In this document: positions 54,220 through 62,519 of the stretch, in pieces
Layout: each line of letters begins with the position of its first letter
Position numbering within the stretch: position 1 is the first letter of the stretch
Source: Gemmatimonadaceae bacterium
Lineage (GTDB): Bacteria; Gemmatimonadota; Gemmatimonadetes; Gemmatimonadales; Gemmatimonadaceae
Direction of reading: 5' to 3'
Assembly: GCA_035606695.1 (NCBI GenBank)
Contig: DATNEW010000031.1
Span: 1 to 64,000, forward strand
Length of the DNA: 64,000 nt
The notes under the pieces: generated by a model
Told to the model about the DNA's origin: nothing
Databases searched by the model: none
What the model saw: only the letters and a program-made list of their open reading frames with translations
Made by a program: the position numbers and the translations under genes

Positions 54220-54660
54220 ATGTGGCGAACCATCCTGCTCTATGGCTTCCTCGGCGGCGTGCTCATCGTAGCGCTCGACCTCACCGAGTATCGCTTTCTG
54301 GTCGTCGAGCACTCGCTCGAGATCTACGGCGGCATTGTTGCCGCCGTCTTCGCGGCGCTCGGCATCTGGTTGGGGCTCAAGATGACCGGGCGCAAAACGG
54401 AAAAGGAAATCGTCGTCGTGCGCGAGACGACGCCGTTCGTCATGAACCAGGCGCGACTCGAGCAGTTGGGCATCACGCCGCGCGAACACGAGATTCTCAC
54501 GCACATCGCGGCGGGTTTGAGCAACCGCGAGATCGCCGAAAAGCTGTTCGTGAGCGAGAATACCGTGAAGACGCATTCCAGCCGTCTGTTCGACAAGCTC
54601 AACGCCCGCCGGCGTACCCAGGCCGTTCAGATCGCGAAAGAGCACGGTCTCATCGCCTGA
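54220..54660 (+). CDS. membrane-anchored LuxR-type HTH regulator
   Basis: A 146-residue protein. Two membrane helices come first (TILLYGFLGGVLIVALDL, IYGGIVAAVFAALGIWLGL). A short linker leads to a LuxR/GerE DNA-binding domain (about 82-146): GITPREHEILTHIAAGLSNREIAEKLFVSENTVKTHSSRLFDKL, read in pieces. No receiver domain is present, so the membrane part may be the sensor or tether. ATG 54220 has a TTGGAGG site upstream. Followed by a DUF4199 gene, a pairing also seen in other phyla. Confidence 0.87.
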   Translation: MWRTILLYGFLGGVLIVALDLTEYRFLVVEHSLEIYGGIVAAVFAALGIWLGLKMTGRKTEKEIVVVRETTPFVMNQARLEQLGITPREHEILTHIAAGLSNREIAEKLFVSENTVKTHSSRLFDKLNARRRTQAVQIAKEHGLIA

Positions 54661-54661
54661 A

Positions 54662-54697
54662 CGGGTGATTTTTCGGCGTTTTCGCCAAAATCACCCG
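54662..54697. promoter_or_regulatory. hairpin between the LuxR-type and DUF4199 genes
   Basis: CGGGTGATTTT pairs perfectly with AAAATCACCCG over 11 bp, and a nested GGCG-TTTT-CGCC makes a second stem inside. It begins 2 bp after the LuxR-type stop codon, and GGGTGA is repeated just after it. It may be a terminator, attenuator or operator between two genes of one group. Confidence 0.55.
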
Positions 54698-54759
54698 AAT
54701 GGGTGACGCGGAAATTCGCTCGTGATTGCAGGATGCCGTCGTCCCTAACCCCTCATCCA

Positions 54760-55305
54760 ATGAAAAAAATCGTTTGGACGTTCGGCCTGATCTCCGGCGC
54801 GGTCATGGCGGTGTTCATGATGGCAACGATGCCCTTCATCGACGACCTCGGACACGGAAGTCTGGGTTGGCTCGTCGGTTATGCCGGCATGGTCGCGGCC
54901 TTCCTGCTGATCTACTTCGGCGTACGTTCGTATCGCGACAACGTACTTGGCGGAACGATCGGCTTCGGACGCGCGTTCGGCACCGGTCTGCTCATCGCCG
55001 TGATCGCCAGTCTGTGCTACGTCGCGACCTGGGAAGTGATCTATTACAAGTTCATGCCGAACTTCTATGCGAAGTATGGGCAGTCGATGGTCGAGCAGGC
55101 GCGCAAGGACGGAAAGAGTGACGCCGAAGTCGCAAAGATCCGCGCCAACATGGACACGATGGTCCAGCGCGTCGAGAATCCGCTCTTCGTGACCGCCGCC
55201 ACGTTCGCCGAGCCGTTTCCGGTGGGCTTCATCTTCGCGCTCGTGTCGGCGGGCGTGCTGCGCCGCAAGCGCCGCGAGCACGGTGCCGAACTGGCGGTGG
55301 CTTGA
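54760..55305 (+). CDS. DUF4199 membrane protein
   Basis: A 181-residue protein with four membrane helices: KIVWTFGLISGAVMAVFMMATM, GWLVGYAGMVAAFLLIYFGVRSYRD, IGFGRAFGTGLLIAVIASLCYVATW, and FPVGFIFALVSAGVLRRK. YFGVRSYRDNVLGGTIGFGRAF is the DUF4199 core. The soluble loop between helices 3 and 4 is helical and charged (YGQSMVEQARKDGKSDAEVAKI). Function unknown; the adjacent membrane LuxR-type gene makes it a candidate regulated target or partner. ATG 54760 starts at the first helix. Confidence 0.87.
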   Translation: MKKIVWTFGLISGAVMAVFMMATMPFIDDLGHGSLGWLVGYAGMVAAFLLIYFGVRSYRDNVLGGTIGFGRAFGTGLLIAVIASLCYVATWEVIYYKFMPNFYAKYGQSMVEQARKDGKSDAEVAKIRANMDTMVQRVENPLFVTAATFAEPFPVGFIFALVSAGVLRRKRREHGAELAVA

Positions 55306-55307
55306 CC

Positions 55308-55673
55308 ATGGAACGCGTACTTGGTGTCGGCGGCGTGTTCTTCCGCGCGCGCGATCCGAAGGCCTTGGCGGCGTGGTACGAGCAGCATCTCGGCATTCCG
55401 AAGGTGCCCGACAGCACCGGCGGAGAGCCGTGGCAGACGGAAGCGGGAGTAACGGCCTTCTCGCCGTTCGCGCAAACCTCGAAGTATTTCGGCCGCGATG
55501 AACAGCAGTGGATGCTCAACTTCCGCGTGCGCGACCTCGCGGCGATGGTCGCGCAGCTGCGCGCCGCGAACATCGAGGTGTCGGAGCCGGAGTCGTATCC
55601 GAATCTTGGCAGTTTCGCCCGGACGCACGATCCGGAGGGGAATCCGATCGAGTTGTGGGAGCCGGACGCGTAG
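55308..55673 (+). CDS. VOC-superfamily (glyoxalase-like) protein
   Basis: A 121-residue protein with two beta-alpha-beta-beta-beta modules: VLGVGGVFFRARDPKALAAWYEQHLGI and QWMLNFRVRDLAAMVAQLRAANIEV, closing with ARTHDPEGNPIELWEPD. Metal-binding Glu and other residues fit a vicinal oxygen chelate enzyme. The small size suggests a dimer. Whether it is a glyoxalase, a dioxygenase relative or a binding protein is open. ATG 55308 lies 2 nt after the DUF4199 stop. Confidence 0.88.
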   Translation: MERVLGVGGVFFRARDPKALAAWYEQHLGIPKVPDSTGGEPWQTEAGVTAFSPFAQTSKYFGRDEQQWMLNFRVRDLAAMVAQLRAANIEVSEPESYPNLGSFARTHDPEGNPIELWEPDA

Positions 55674-55681
55674 GGGCGCAC

Positions 55682-55841
55682 TGTCATCCTCGCGAGCGCA
55701 CAATCCAACTGTCATCCTTGCGAGCGCGCAATCCGACTGTCATCCTCGCGAGCGCAGCGAGTCGAGGATCTGCTCTTGTGAACGCCGTTCCCACGAGCAG
55801 ATCCTCGACTCCCCTCGCTTCGCTCAGGTCGCGAGGATGAC
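55682..55841. repeat. GTCATCC palindromic repeat, copy 5, with three tandem left ends
   Basis: TGTCATCCTCGCGAGCGC-type left ends occur at 55682, 55710 and 55739, spaced 28 and 29 bp. The single right end is GGTCGCGAGGATGAC (to 55841). Inner arms GTCGAGGATCTGCTC and GAGCAGATCCTCGAC pair perfectly. It lies between the convergent VOC and ADOP genes. Confidence 0.87.
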
Positions 55842-55849
55842 TGGTGGTC

Positions 55850-58291
55850 TCACTCCACCCGCATCGCCACCAGCGGATCCACCGCCGCCGCCCGTCGCGC
55901 CGGCAGCCAGCTCGCCAGCAACGCCACCACCACCAGCGACAACGCCACCGCCACGAACGTCAGCACGTCAACGGCCTGCACGCCGAACAACATGCTGCGA
56001 ATGAGACGCGTCAACGCGAACGCCGCGGCGAGCCCAAGCCCCACGCCGAGCACGGTGAGCGTAAGCCCTTCGCCGAGCACGAGCCGGAGCACGCGCTCCC
56101 GACTCGCGCCGAGCGCGATGCGAATGCCGATCTCGCGCGCGCGCTGCGCGACGGTGTACGAGATCACACCGTAAATCCCGATCGCCGCCAGCGCGAGCGC
56201 GATGATCGCGAACGCGGAGAGCAGCAGCATGTAGAAGCGCGGCTGCGCGACGGAATCGGCCACGACGTGCGACATCGTGTTCATGCCCACGACCGGCAGG
56301 CGCGGATCGATCTGCGCGACCTGTCTGCGCACGGCCGCCTCCAGCGTGTTCGCTTGCGCCTGCGTACGCACGACGACCGACACGAGCCCGCCCGGAAGCG
56401 CGTTGAATGGAACGTAGACTTCCGGAAACGCGTCGGTCGACAACCCGCGCTGCTTCACGTCGCCGACGATGCCGACGATCTCGCCGGTCACGCCATTGGT
56501 GTCGCCCGGTGTCAGCGGCTCGTTGTAGCCGATGCCGAGGATGATGTGCTTTCCGACCGGGCTCACCCTTCCGAAGTAGGCGCGCGCGAACTCCGCGTTC
56601 ACCACGAGCGCGCCGGGCGCATCGCGACGATTTTCCGCCTCGGTGAAGAAGCGTCCCTGCTTCAGCGTCATGCCCATCGCGTCGAAGAACGCCGGCGACG
56701 TCGCGTGCACTTCCGTGATGGTACGGTGCATAGGGTCCTTCACCGGCTCGCCGACGACGTCGAAGTTCGTCATCGTCAGCGAGCGGGCGAGCGGGCGCCC
56801 CGCCGTGACGCCGATCGCCTGCGTTCCCGGAAGCGCGCGGATGCGCGCCATCACGTCGTTCGCGATCGCGATGCGCGAGGCATCCGTGGCGTACTTCGCC
56901 GGCGGCAGCGGCAGATCGAACGTCACCACGTTCTCGGTGCGGAAACCCAGGTCGACGTGCAGCAGTGTTACAAAACTCTTGATGAGCAAGCCCGCGCCAA
57001 CGAGCAGCACGACGGCCAGCGCCAATTCGGCGACGACGAGGGCGCTTCGCATGCGATGCACGCCGCCCTTGCTCGAGCCGCGAACGCTCTCGCGCAGCAT
57101 CGACGCGATGTCGGGCCGCGCGGTATAGAGCGCCGGTACGAGCCCGAACACGATGCCCGTGACGACGGCGACGAGCGCCGTCACGCCGAGCGCGCGTCCA
57201 TTCACCGATACATCCTGCAGGCGAGGCAGGAGGCGCGGACCAAAGCTCACGAGTATGGTCACCGCCCACGTCGCGAGCGCGACACCAATCGCCGCGCCGG
57301 CGAGTGAGAGCAGGAGACTTTCGGTCACGAGCTGCCGCACGATACGCGACGTGCCGGCGCCGAGCGCGGTCCGCACCGCCATCTCACTCGAGCGCGAGGA
57401 CGCGCGCACCAGCAGCAAGTTGGCGACGTTCGCGCAGGCGATCAGCAATACGAACGCAACCGCGCCAAGCAGCGAGAACAGCGTGGGCCGCAGGTTGCCG
57501 ACGAGCTGCTCCTGAATGGGCATCACGTCGGCGCCGAACTCCGAGTCCAGTTGCGGGAATTGCTCTCCCAATCGCTTGGCGATCGTTTTTACCTCGTCGC
57601 GCGCGCGCGCGATCGAGACACCCGGCTTCACCCGTGCGAGCGCGAAGAATGAGTGCATGCCGCGCATGCTCGCGTCCGCGGACGGCTGATACACCTTCGG
57701 TGTCCACACATCGCTCGGCTGCGGATAGCTCGCCGTGCTCGGCGCCACGCCGATGATCGTCGCCGGCCGCTCGTCGAGCATGATAGTTTGCCCGATCACC
57801 GACGGGCTGCTCGCGAAGCGAGAGCGCCAGAGCTTCTCCGAGATCACGACGACGTTCGGAACGCCGGGGGCTCCCTCGTTCGACGCGAAGAATCGTCCGC
57901 GCACGGGCGCGAGGCCGAGCACCGAGAAAAAGCTGGGACCGACGACGAGGCGATCGAGACGCACGGGATCGCCGGACGTCGTTGCGAAGTTCGTGAAGCC
58001 GACACTGAACTGCGCCATGTCGGTGAACGTCGTCGCCAGATCCTTGTAGTCGAGATAGTCGGACGGCGACAACGGAAACGGCTTTCCGTCGCGGCCGGTG
58101 GACTGAAGGCGCACGAGCTCCTGCGGCGCGCGAAACGGCAGCGGCTCGAGGAGCACGCCGTCGACGATGGAGTACACGGCGGTCGTTGCGCCGATAGCCA
58201 GCGCGAGCGTCGCCACGGCGATGATCGTAAAGCCCGGCGCGCGCAACAGCTTGCGGCCCGCGTAGCGAAGATCCTGCAGAATGGTGTCCAT
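55850..58291 (-). CDS. ADOP-type ABC transporter permease (second copy)
   Basis: An 813-residue duplicated MacB/FtsX permease. It begins MDTILQDLRYAGRKLLRAPGF followed by helix FTIIAVATLALAIGATTAVYS. Periplasmic cores cover about 55-265 and 440-665, each followed by a three-helix FtsX block; the tail is LPARRAAAVDPLVAMRVE, close to that of the permease at 12323-14773. There is no ATPase gene nearby. A perfect dyad (GTCACG/CGTGAC) lies 10-26 bp before the ATG, a likely operator. Confidence 0.9.
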   Translation of the reverse strand: MDTILQDLRYAGRKLLRAPGFTIIAVATLALAIGATTAVYSIVDGVLLEPLPFRAPQELVRLQSTGRDGKPFPLSPSDYLDYKDLATTFTDMAQFSVGFTNFATTSGDPVRLDRLVVGPSFFSVLGLAPVRGRFFASNEGAPGVPNVVVISEKLWRSRFASSPSVIGQTIMLDERPATIIGVAPSTASYPQPSDVWTPKVYQPSADASMRGMHSFFALARVKPGVSIARARDEVKTIAKRLGEQFPQLDSEFGADVMPIQEQLVGNLRPTLFSLLGAVAFVLLIACANVANLLLVRASSRSSEMAVRTALGAGTSRIVRQLVTESLLLSLAGAAIGVALATWAVTILVSFGPRLLPRLQDVSVNGRALGVTALVAVVTGIVFGLVPALYTARPDIASMLRESVRGSSKGGVHRMRSALVVAELALAVVLLVGAGLLIKSFVTLLHVDLGFRTENVVTFDLPLPPAKYATDASRIAIANDVMARIRALPGTQAIGVTAGRPLARSLTMTNFDVVGEPVKDPMHRTITEVHATSPAFFDAMGMTLKQGRFFTEAENRRDAPGALVVNAEFARAYFGRVSPVGKHIILGIGYNEPLTPGDTNGVTGEIVGIVGDVKQRGLSTDAFPEVYVPFNALPGGLVSVVVRTQAQANTLEAAVRRQVAQIDPRLPVVGMNTMSHVVADSVAQPRFYMLLLSAFAIIALALAAIGIYGVISYTVAQRAREIGIRIALGASRERVLRLVLGEGLTLTVLGVGLGLAAAFALTRLIRSMLFGVQAVDVLTFVAVALSLVVVALLASWLPARRAAAVDPLVAMRVE

Positions 58292-58300
58292 GTCGCCTCA

Positions 58301-58317
58301 GTCACGGAGAACGTGAC
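58301..58317. promoter_or_regulatory. dyad upstream of ADOP permease start
   Basis: GTCACG-GAGAA-CGTGAC is a perfect 6-bp dyad with a 5-nt spacer, 10 bp upstream of the permease start codon. Position and symmetry suit an operator for a dimeric repressor, such as the PadR-like regulators often linked to ADOP genes. No regulator gene is next to it. Confidence 0.35.
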
Positions 58318-58438
58318 GAAAGTTGCCTGCCGGCGCGATCCGGTGGTGTGCGGGCGGTGTCAGGGCGTTGTGAGGATGCCGGCGAGGGTGGCGGAAATTT
58401 CTGTAACTCGCGGGCGCGGCCGGTCGTAGTGCTGGCGT

Positions 58439-58825
58439 ATGTCCAAGCTCGATCACATTCGGCGCTCGCGCGCCGTGCCATTGACGCTCGTTCCCCTCCT
58501 CGCCGCCACCGTTGGCGCGCGCTGCGCGGGCGATTCGGTCGCCTATGATCCGTGCGAGCCCCAAAGCTACGCGCAGGTCGCGTGCGATTCCGCCGTCGTG
58601 CACCATGGGTATTACTACGGTGGCGCGTGGTATCCGCGGGTTTATCCGTACGCCGGGCTGTATTACTTGACGCGATACAACGGCTACGTCTCCAGCGGCG
58701 GAGCACTCCGCACCATCTCGCCGACGGTCTACGCGCCGAGTCGCAGCGCACCGGCCGCGCGCCCGAGTGTGGTGCGCGGCGGATTCGGCGGCATCGGTGA
58801 AGGTCACGCGTTCGCGGGAAGCTGA
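58439..58825 (+). CDS. YgiB-like (DUF1190) exported protein
   Basis: A 128-residue protein. RRSRAVPLTLVPLLAATVGARC forms an N-terminal hydrophobic segment resembling YgiB, although the residue before Cys is Arg, so it is not a clean lipobox. The middle is Tyr/Gly-rich (HHGYYYGGAWYPRVYPYAGLYY). The C-terminus has VVRGGFGGIGEGHA, matching the RGGFG motif of DUF1190. The next gene is a YgiC homologue 8 bp away, the same order as in E. coli, which supports the assignment. Confidence 0.65.
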   Translation: MSKLDHIRRSRAVPLTLVPLLAATVGARCAGDSVAYDPCEPQSYAQVACDSAVVHHGYYYGGAWYPRVYPYAGLYYLTRYNGYVSSGGALRTISPTVYAPSRSAPAARPSVVRGGFGGIGEGHAFAGS

Positions 58826-58833
58826 CACCAATC

Positions 58834-59973
58834 ATGAAACGCATCGTCTGTGAACCGCGCGCGAACTGGCGCGAGACCGTCGAGGCGCGGGGCCTCAAGT
58901 GGCATACGGGCGCCGAGCCGTACTGGAGTGAGTCGGCGTACTATCAATTCACCACCGACGAGATCGACGCCGTCGAACGCGCGACGAACGAATTGCACGA
59001 GCGCTGCCTCGAGGCGGTGCAGCACGTCATCGACGAAGAGCGGTACGCCGAGCTCAAGATCCCCGAGCACGCAATTCCGCTCATCGAGCAGTCGTGGGAA
59101 GACGAGCCGCCGTCGATCTACGGGCGCTTTGATCTGGCGTACGGCTCCGGCGGTCCTCCCGTCATGCTCGAGTACAACGCCGACACGCCGACCTCGCTGC
59201 TCGAAGCCTCGGTGATTCAGTGGGACTGGCTCGAGCAGTGTCATTCGGGCGCCGATCAATTCAATTCGCTGCACGAACGATTGGTCGCGGTGTGGCGTGA
59301 GATGATTCCGTATCTGACGTCACGCAGCGCGCTCGGTCCGCTCGTCCATTTCTCGTCGATGGACGACGTCGAAGACGGAATGACCGCGGCGTATCTCGCC
59401 GAGACGGCGGTGCAGGCGGGATTGCGCGCGCAGCTCGTAGGCATCAGCGACATCGGCTGGGATCCGGACGCGCGCGAGTTCGCCGACCTGTCGAACGAGA
59501 CGATCGACACGCTGTTCAAGCTCTACCCGTGGGAATGGCTCGTCCACGAACCGTTCGCGCAGCACATTCCACGGACGAAGACGCGCTTCATCGAGCCGGC
59601 GTGGAAGATGGTCCTGTCGAACAAGGGCATTCTCGCGATTCTGTGGGATCTGTTTCCGGGCCACGCGAATCTCTTACCCGCGTATCTCGACGAGCCGCAC
59701 GGCATGTTCGAGTATGTGAAAAAGCCGCTGCTGTCGCGCGAAGGCGCGAACGTCACGGTGCACACGATGAAGGAGCATCTCGAGTCGACGGGTGAGTATG
59801 GCGCCGAGGGCTACGTGTTTCAGCAGCTCGCGCCGATTCCCGAGCTCGACGGCAAGCGTCCGGTGCTCGGCAGCTGGATCATCGGGCAGGAGGCCGGGGG
59901 CCTGGGTGTACGCGAGGCGGATGGCTGGGTGACGGGCAATACGTCGCGCTTTGTGCCGCATCTTTTTCGGTAG
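58834..59973 (+). CDS. glutathionylspermidine synthase-family ATP-grasp ligase (YgiC/YjfC-like)
   Basis: A 379-residue ATP-grasp ligase covering the whole family domain. FDLAYGSGGPPVMLEYNADTPTSLLEA (about 105-131) holds metal- and substrate-binding residues, and PAWKMVLSNKGILAILWDL, GFEYVKKPLLSREGANV-type strands and EGYVFQQLAP are typical of the synthetase domain. YgiC-type proteins are thought to join an amine to a carboxyl peptide substrate, but true glutathionylspermidine synthesis is not shown for them. Probably co-transcribed with the ygiB-like gene. Confidence 0.92.
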   Translation: MKRIVCEPRANWRETVEARGLKWHTGAEPYWSESAYYQFTTDEIDAVERATNELHERCLEAVQHVIDEERYAELKIPEHAIPLIEQSWEDEPPSIYGRFDLAYGSGGPPVMLEYNADTPTSLLEASVIQWDWLEQCHSGADQFNSLHERLVAVWREMIPYLTSRSALGPLVHFSSMDDVEDGMTAAYLAETAVQAGLRAQLVGISDIGWDPDAREFADLSNETIDTLFKLYPWEWLVHEPFAQHIPRTKTRFIEPAWKMVLSNKGILAILWDLFPGHANLLPAYLDEPHGMFEYVKKPLLSREGANVTVHTMKEHLESTGEYGAEGYVFQQLAPIPELDGKRPVLGSWIIGQEAGGLGVREADGWVTGNTSRFVPHLFR

Positions 59974-59994
59974 GCCGAGGCCTGAAAGCGAAGC

Positions 59995-60080
59995 GCCGGG
60001 GATGTCTGGAGGCGAGGCGTGGCAATAGTGCCCGGCAGTATCGGCACTATTGCACTCGCTCGCCGGAAGACATCCCCGGC
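59995..60080. repeat. 86-bp nested inverted repeat
   Basis: The outer arms GCCGGGGATGTCT and AGACATCCCCGGC are perfect over 13 bp. An inner stem pairs GCAATAGTGCC with GGCACTATTGC, and GGCGAG with CTCGCC lies between. A 10-nt loop is left. The element fills the gap between the convergent ygiC-like and Spy-like genes. It does not share sequence with the GTCATCC repeats. It may be a bidirectional terminator or a small mobile (MITE/REP-like) element. Confidence 0.75.
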
Positions 60081-60111
60081 CCTGAGCGTTTCGGCGAGAG
60101 AACGCCGAGAA

Positions 60112-60603
60112 CTAAATCACACCAGGCGGCCTCGGACCACGACCACGCATGCCCGGACCGCGCTCTGCTTCACGTTTCTTGAGTTCGGCGACGTTCGCAT
60201 CGAACTGCGCGTACTGATCGCTCGTCAGAATCCCGCGAAGCGCCGCGATCTGCTGGTCGCGCCGCGCCTCCATCTCGGTACGCTGCTTCTCCATCAACTG
60301 CCGCAGCGTCGCCGTGTCACCCTTCTCGCGCGCGTCACGCATCTGCTCGAACGTCGAGTTGCCCTGACCACGCTGCGCCTGCATCTCCTCGCGCTGTGCC
60401 TTGCGCATGTCTTCGAGCTTCGCCTTCTGCGCGTCGCTCAGCGTGATGTTCTGCAGCAACGCACCGTCCATCATCATTCCTTGACCGCCACGACCACCCG
60501 GACCACGACCGCGCCCCGCCGGCGGTTCACCGCCGCCCTGCGCCTGCAGCGCAGTCGCGCCGGTGAGAGCGGCAAACGCCGCCACTAATGCAATCGTTCG
60601 CAT
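60112..60603 (-). CDS. Spy/CpxP-like LTXXQ periplasmic protein
   Basis: A 163-residue protein. The signal peptide ends ATALQAQG (about 22). A Gly/Arg-rich stretch follows, then helices with ITLSDAQKAKLEDM and ILTSDQYAQF, the two LTxxQ-type motifs, and a C-terminal Gly/Arg/Pro tail. Spy-type proteins are ATP-independent periplasmic chaperones or metal-stress sensors. Start ATG 60603 has a GGAG ribosome site; the frame is open 15 nt further. The TonB-type receptor at 34847-38518 ends in a similar domain. Confidence 0.85.
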   Translation of the reverse strand: MRTIALVAAFAALTGATALQAQGGGEPPAGRGRGPGGRGGQGMMMDGALLQNITLSDAQKAKLEDMRKAQREEMQAQRGQGNSTFEQMRDAREKGDTATLRQLMEKQRTEMEARRDQQIAALRGILTSDQYAQFDANVAELKKREAERGPGMRGRGPRPPGVI

Positions 60604-60791
60604 GAATGCTCCAACCAAATTGTCGTGCAGCGGCGCCGTGACGTCGCTACCTCGCTACGTCGCGGACTATCGCCGCCACCTCATGGAGATTCGACGCGAC
60701 CAACGCGCGGTTGTTAACTCGGCCGAAACCGCAGCGTTCGCTTCGCCGATATGCTCCATACTCAACGACACCACGACAGCCTGGAACCCGC

Positions 60792-61485
60792 ATGGATCAC
60801 CGCGACGTCGGACGCTACTGGGATGAGAACGCCGACAGCTGGACCTCGCTGGCGTGCGCCGGCTACGACATCTATCGCGACCTCGTCAACACGCCCGCCT
60901 TCTTCGACATGCTGCCCGACGTCCGCGGCGCGATTCATCGCCTACGCCATCGCCGAGGAGCGCCGCGCACCGCTCGGCATCGACTATCAAGTCGCGAGCG
61001 CCGTCGAGCTCCCGTTCGACGACGAGACGTTCGACGCCGCGACGGCGTTCATGTCGCTGATGGACATTCCCGAGAACGATCGCGCGATGCGCGAGGCGTA
61101 TCGCGTGCTGAAGCCGGGCGGCTTCCTGCAGTTCTCGATCACGCACCCGTGCTTCAATACCGTGTTCACGCGAGCCGTCACCGATGCGGATCACCACAAG
61201 ATCGCGGCGCAGGTAAGCAACTATTTTCAGAACGTCGACGGCGATGTCGCCGAGTTTCTGTTCAGCGCCGCACCACGCGAAGTGCGCGCCGGCATGCGGC
61301 CATTCCGTATTCCACGCTTTGCGCGCACTTTGAGTCAGTGGATCAATCTCGTGCTCGATACGGGGTTCACGATCGAGCGCGTGGGCGAGCCCTATCCGAG
61401 CGACGACGCTGTTCGCACGCAGCCGCGGCTGGAGCGGGCGCGCGTCGTCGCCGACTTCCTACAAATTCGTGCGAGGAAAGCGTAA
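60792..61485 (+). pseudogene. broken class I SAM methyltransferase
   Basis: ATG 60792 opens a typical N-terminus (MDHRDVGRYWDENADSW, NTPAFFDMLPDVRG) in frame 3. The rest of the enzyme is in frame 1 from about 60930: FIAYAIAEERRAPLGIDY, ELPFDDETFDAATAFMSLMD, YRVLKPGGFLQFSITHP and a full C-terminus to TAA 61483-61485. The junction lacks about 30 residues, including the SAM-binding motif I (the LDIGCGEG-type loop), and the frame changes. The protein is therefore probably dead, unless the gap is an assembly error. Confidence 0.8.
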
Positions 61486-62514
61486 GTGCATCGAACGGTT
61501 CGAACGCTGTTTCTGTTGCTGATTGGATTGGCAGCCGGCGCGACAGTCGGAGCGCAGGCACCGACACTCCGCGTCGAGCGAACATCCGACGACGTCGTAC
61601 TCACCCTCGGTCCGATCGTGCTGCCGGCGCATGCGGGCCACGACGGCGTCGATCAACCACCGCCGCTCACCGTCGCATTCGGCGCCGACGGCTGGATCAT
61701 GGGATACTCGGTGGAGCTCGTCGACACGAGCGGCAAGGCGATCCCCCGCGTCGTGTTGCATCATGTAAACGTGATCGTGCCCGCGAAACGCGAGTTGTTC
61801 AGCGACATCATGCTCCGCATCGCGGCGGCGAGCGCCGAGACGTCGCCGGTGGCGATGCCGAGTGTGATCGGCTATCGCGTGCGTCCGAGCGATTCGCTGC
61901 TGGTCTCGGCGATGTTTCACAATCCCACGCCGGAATCGTACGTCGCGACGCTGCGCATTCGCTTCCGCTTCAAGAGTGCGCACAGCTTCGTCAAGGCCGT
62001 CGGCATCTATCCGTTCTATCTCGACGTGATGCCGCCCGCGGGATCGCACTCGTTCGACGTGCCGGCGGGCCACTCCGAGCACTACTGGGAAGGAAAGCCG
62101 TCCGTCGAGGGACGCATTCTTGGCGTGAGCGGCCACCTGCACAAATACGGCACGCTGCTCAAGCTCGAGGATCGCACGACGGGCGATCTGATGTGGCAAG
62201 TGAAGCCCGAGACGGATTCGACGGGCGACATCTCCGCGATTCCGATCGCGAGCTTCCTGTCGCACCTGGGACTCAAGATCTATCCCGATCACGTGTATCG
62301 GTTGACCGCGGTGTACGACAATCCAACGGGCGCCACGATCGTCGACGACGGCATGGGCGCACTCGGCGGCGTGTTCGTTCCGTCGCGCGGCACGGCGTGG
62401 CCCGGCATCGATCGCGAGAGCGCCGATTACAAAACGGACTACCGGCTAACTTATCGGCTCGACGGCATGCAGATGCACGGCATGATGAACCATCAACCTC
62501 CGGAACATCCGTGA
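61486..62514 (+). CDS. exported His-rich protein, possibly PHM-like copper monooxygenase fold
   Basis: A 342-residue protein starting at GTG 61486 with a GAGGAAAGC ribosome site inside the end of the broken methyltransferase. The signal peptide ends near TVGAQAP (23). Several histidine clusters suggest metal binding: LHHVNVIVPAKRELF (about 92), AGHSEHYWEG (about 194) and GHLHKYGTLLKLED (about 214), with HGMMNHQ at the C-terminus. H-H and H-x-H patterns in beta-sandwich strands recall peptidylglycine monooxygenase-type domains. That match is by eye and low in certainty. The downstream hydrolase start overlaps or follows by 5 bp. Confidence 0.55.
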   Translation: MHRTVRTLFLLLIGLAAGATVGAQAPTLRVERTSDDVVLTLGPIVLPAHAGHDGVDQPPPLTVAFGADGWIMGYSVELVDTSGKAIPRVVLHHVNVIVPAKRELFSDIMLRIAAASAETSPVAMPSVIGYRVRPSDSLLVSAMFHNPTPESYVATLRIRFRFKSAHSFVKAVGIYPFYLDVMPPAGSHSFDVPAGHSEHYWEGKPSVEGRILGVSGHLHKYGTLLKLEDRTTGDLMWQVKPETDSTGDISAIPIASFLSHLGLKIYPDHVYRLTAVYDNPTGATIVDDGMGALGGVFVPSRGTAWPGIDRESADYKTDYRLTYRLDGMQMHGMMNHQPPEHP

Positions 62515-62519
62515 CGCCC

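Noticed and set aside
55682-55770. Possible CRISPR-like array from three TGTCATCC units at 28-29 bp spacing
   Set aside because: The units are left ends of the palindromic repeat; only three occur, the spacers are short and similar, and no cas gene is present.
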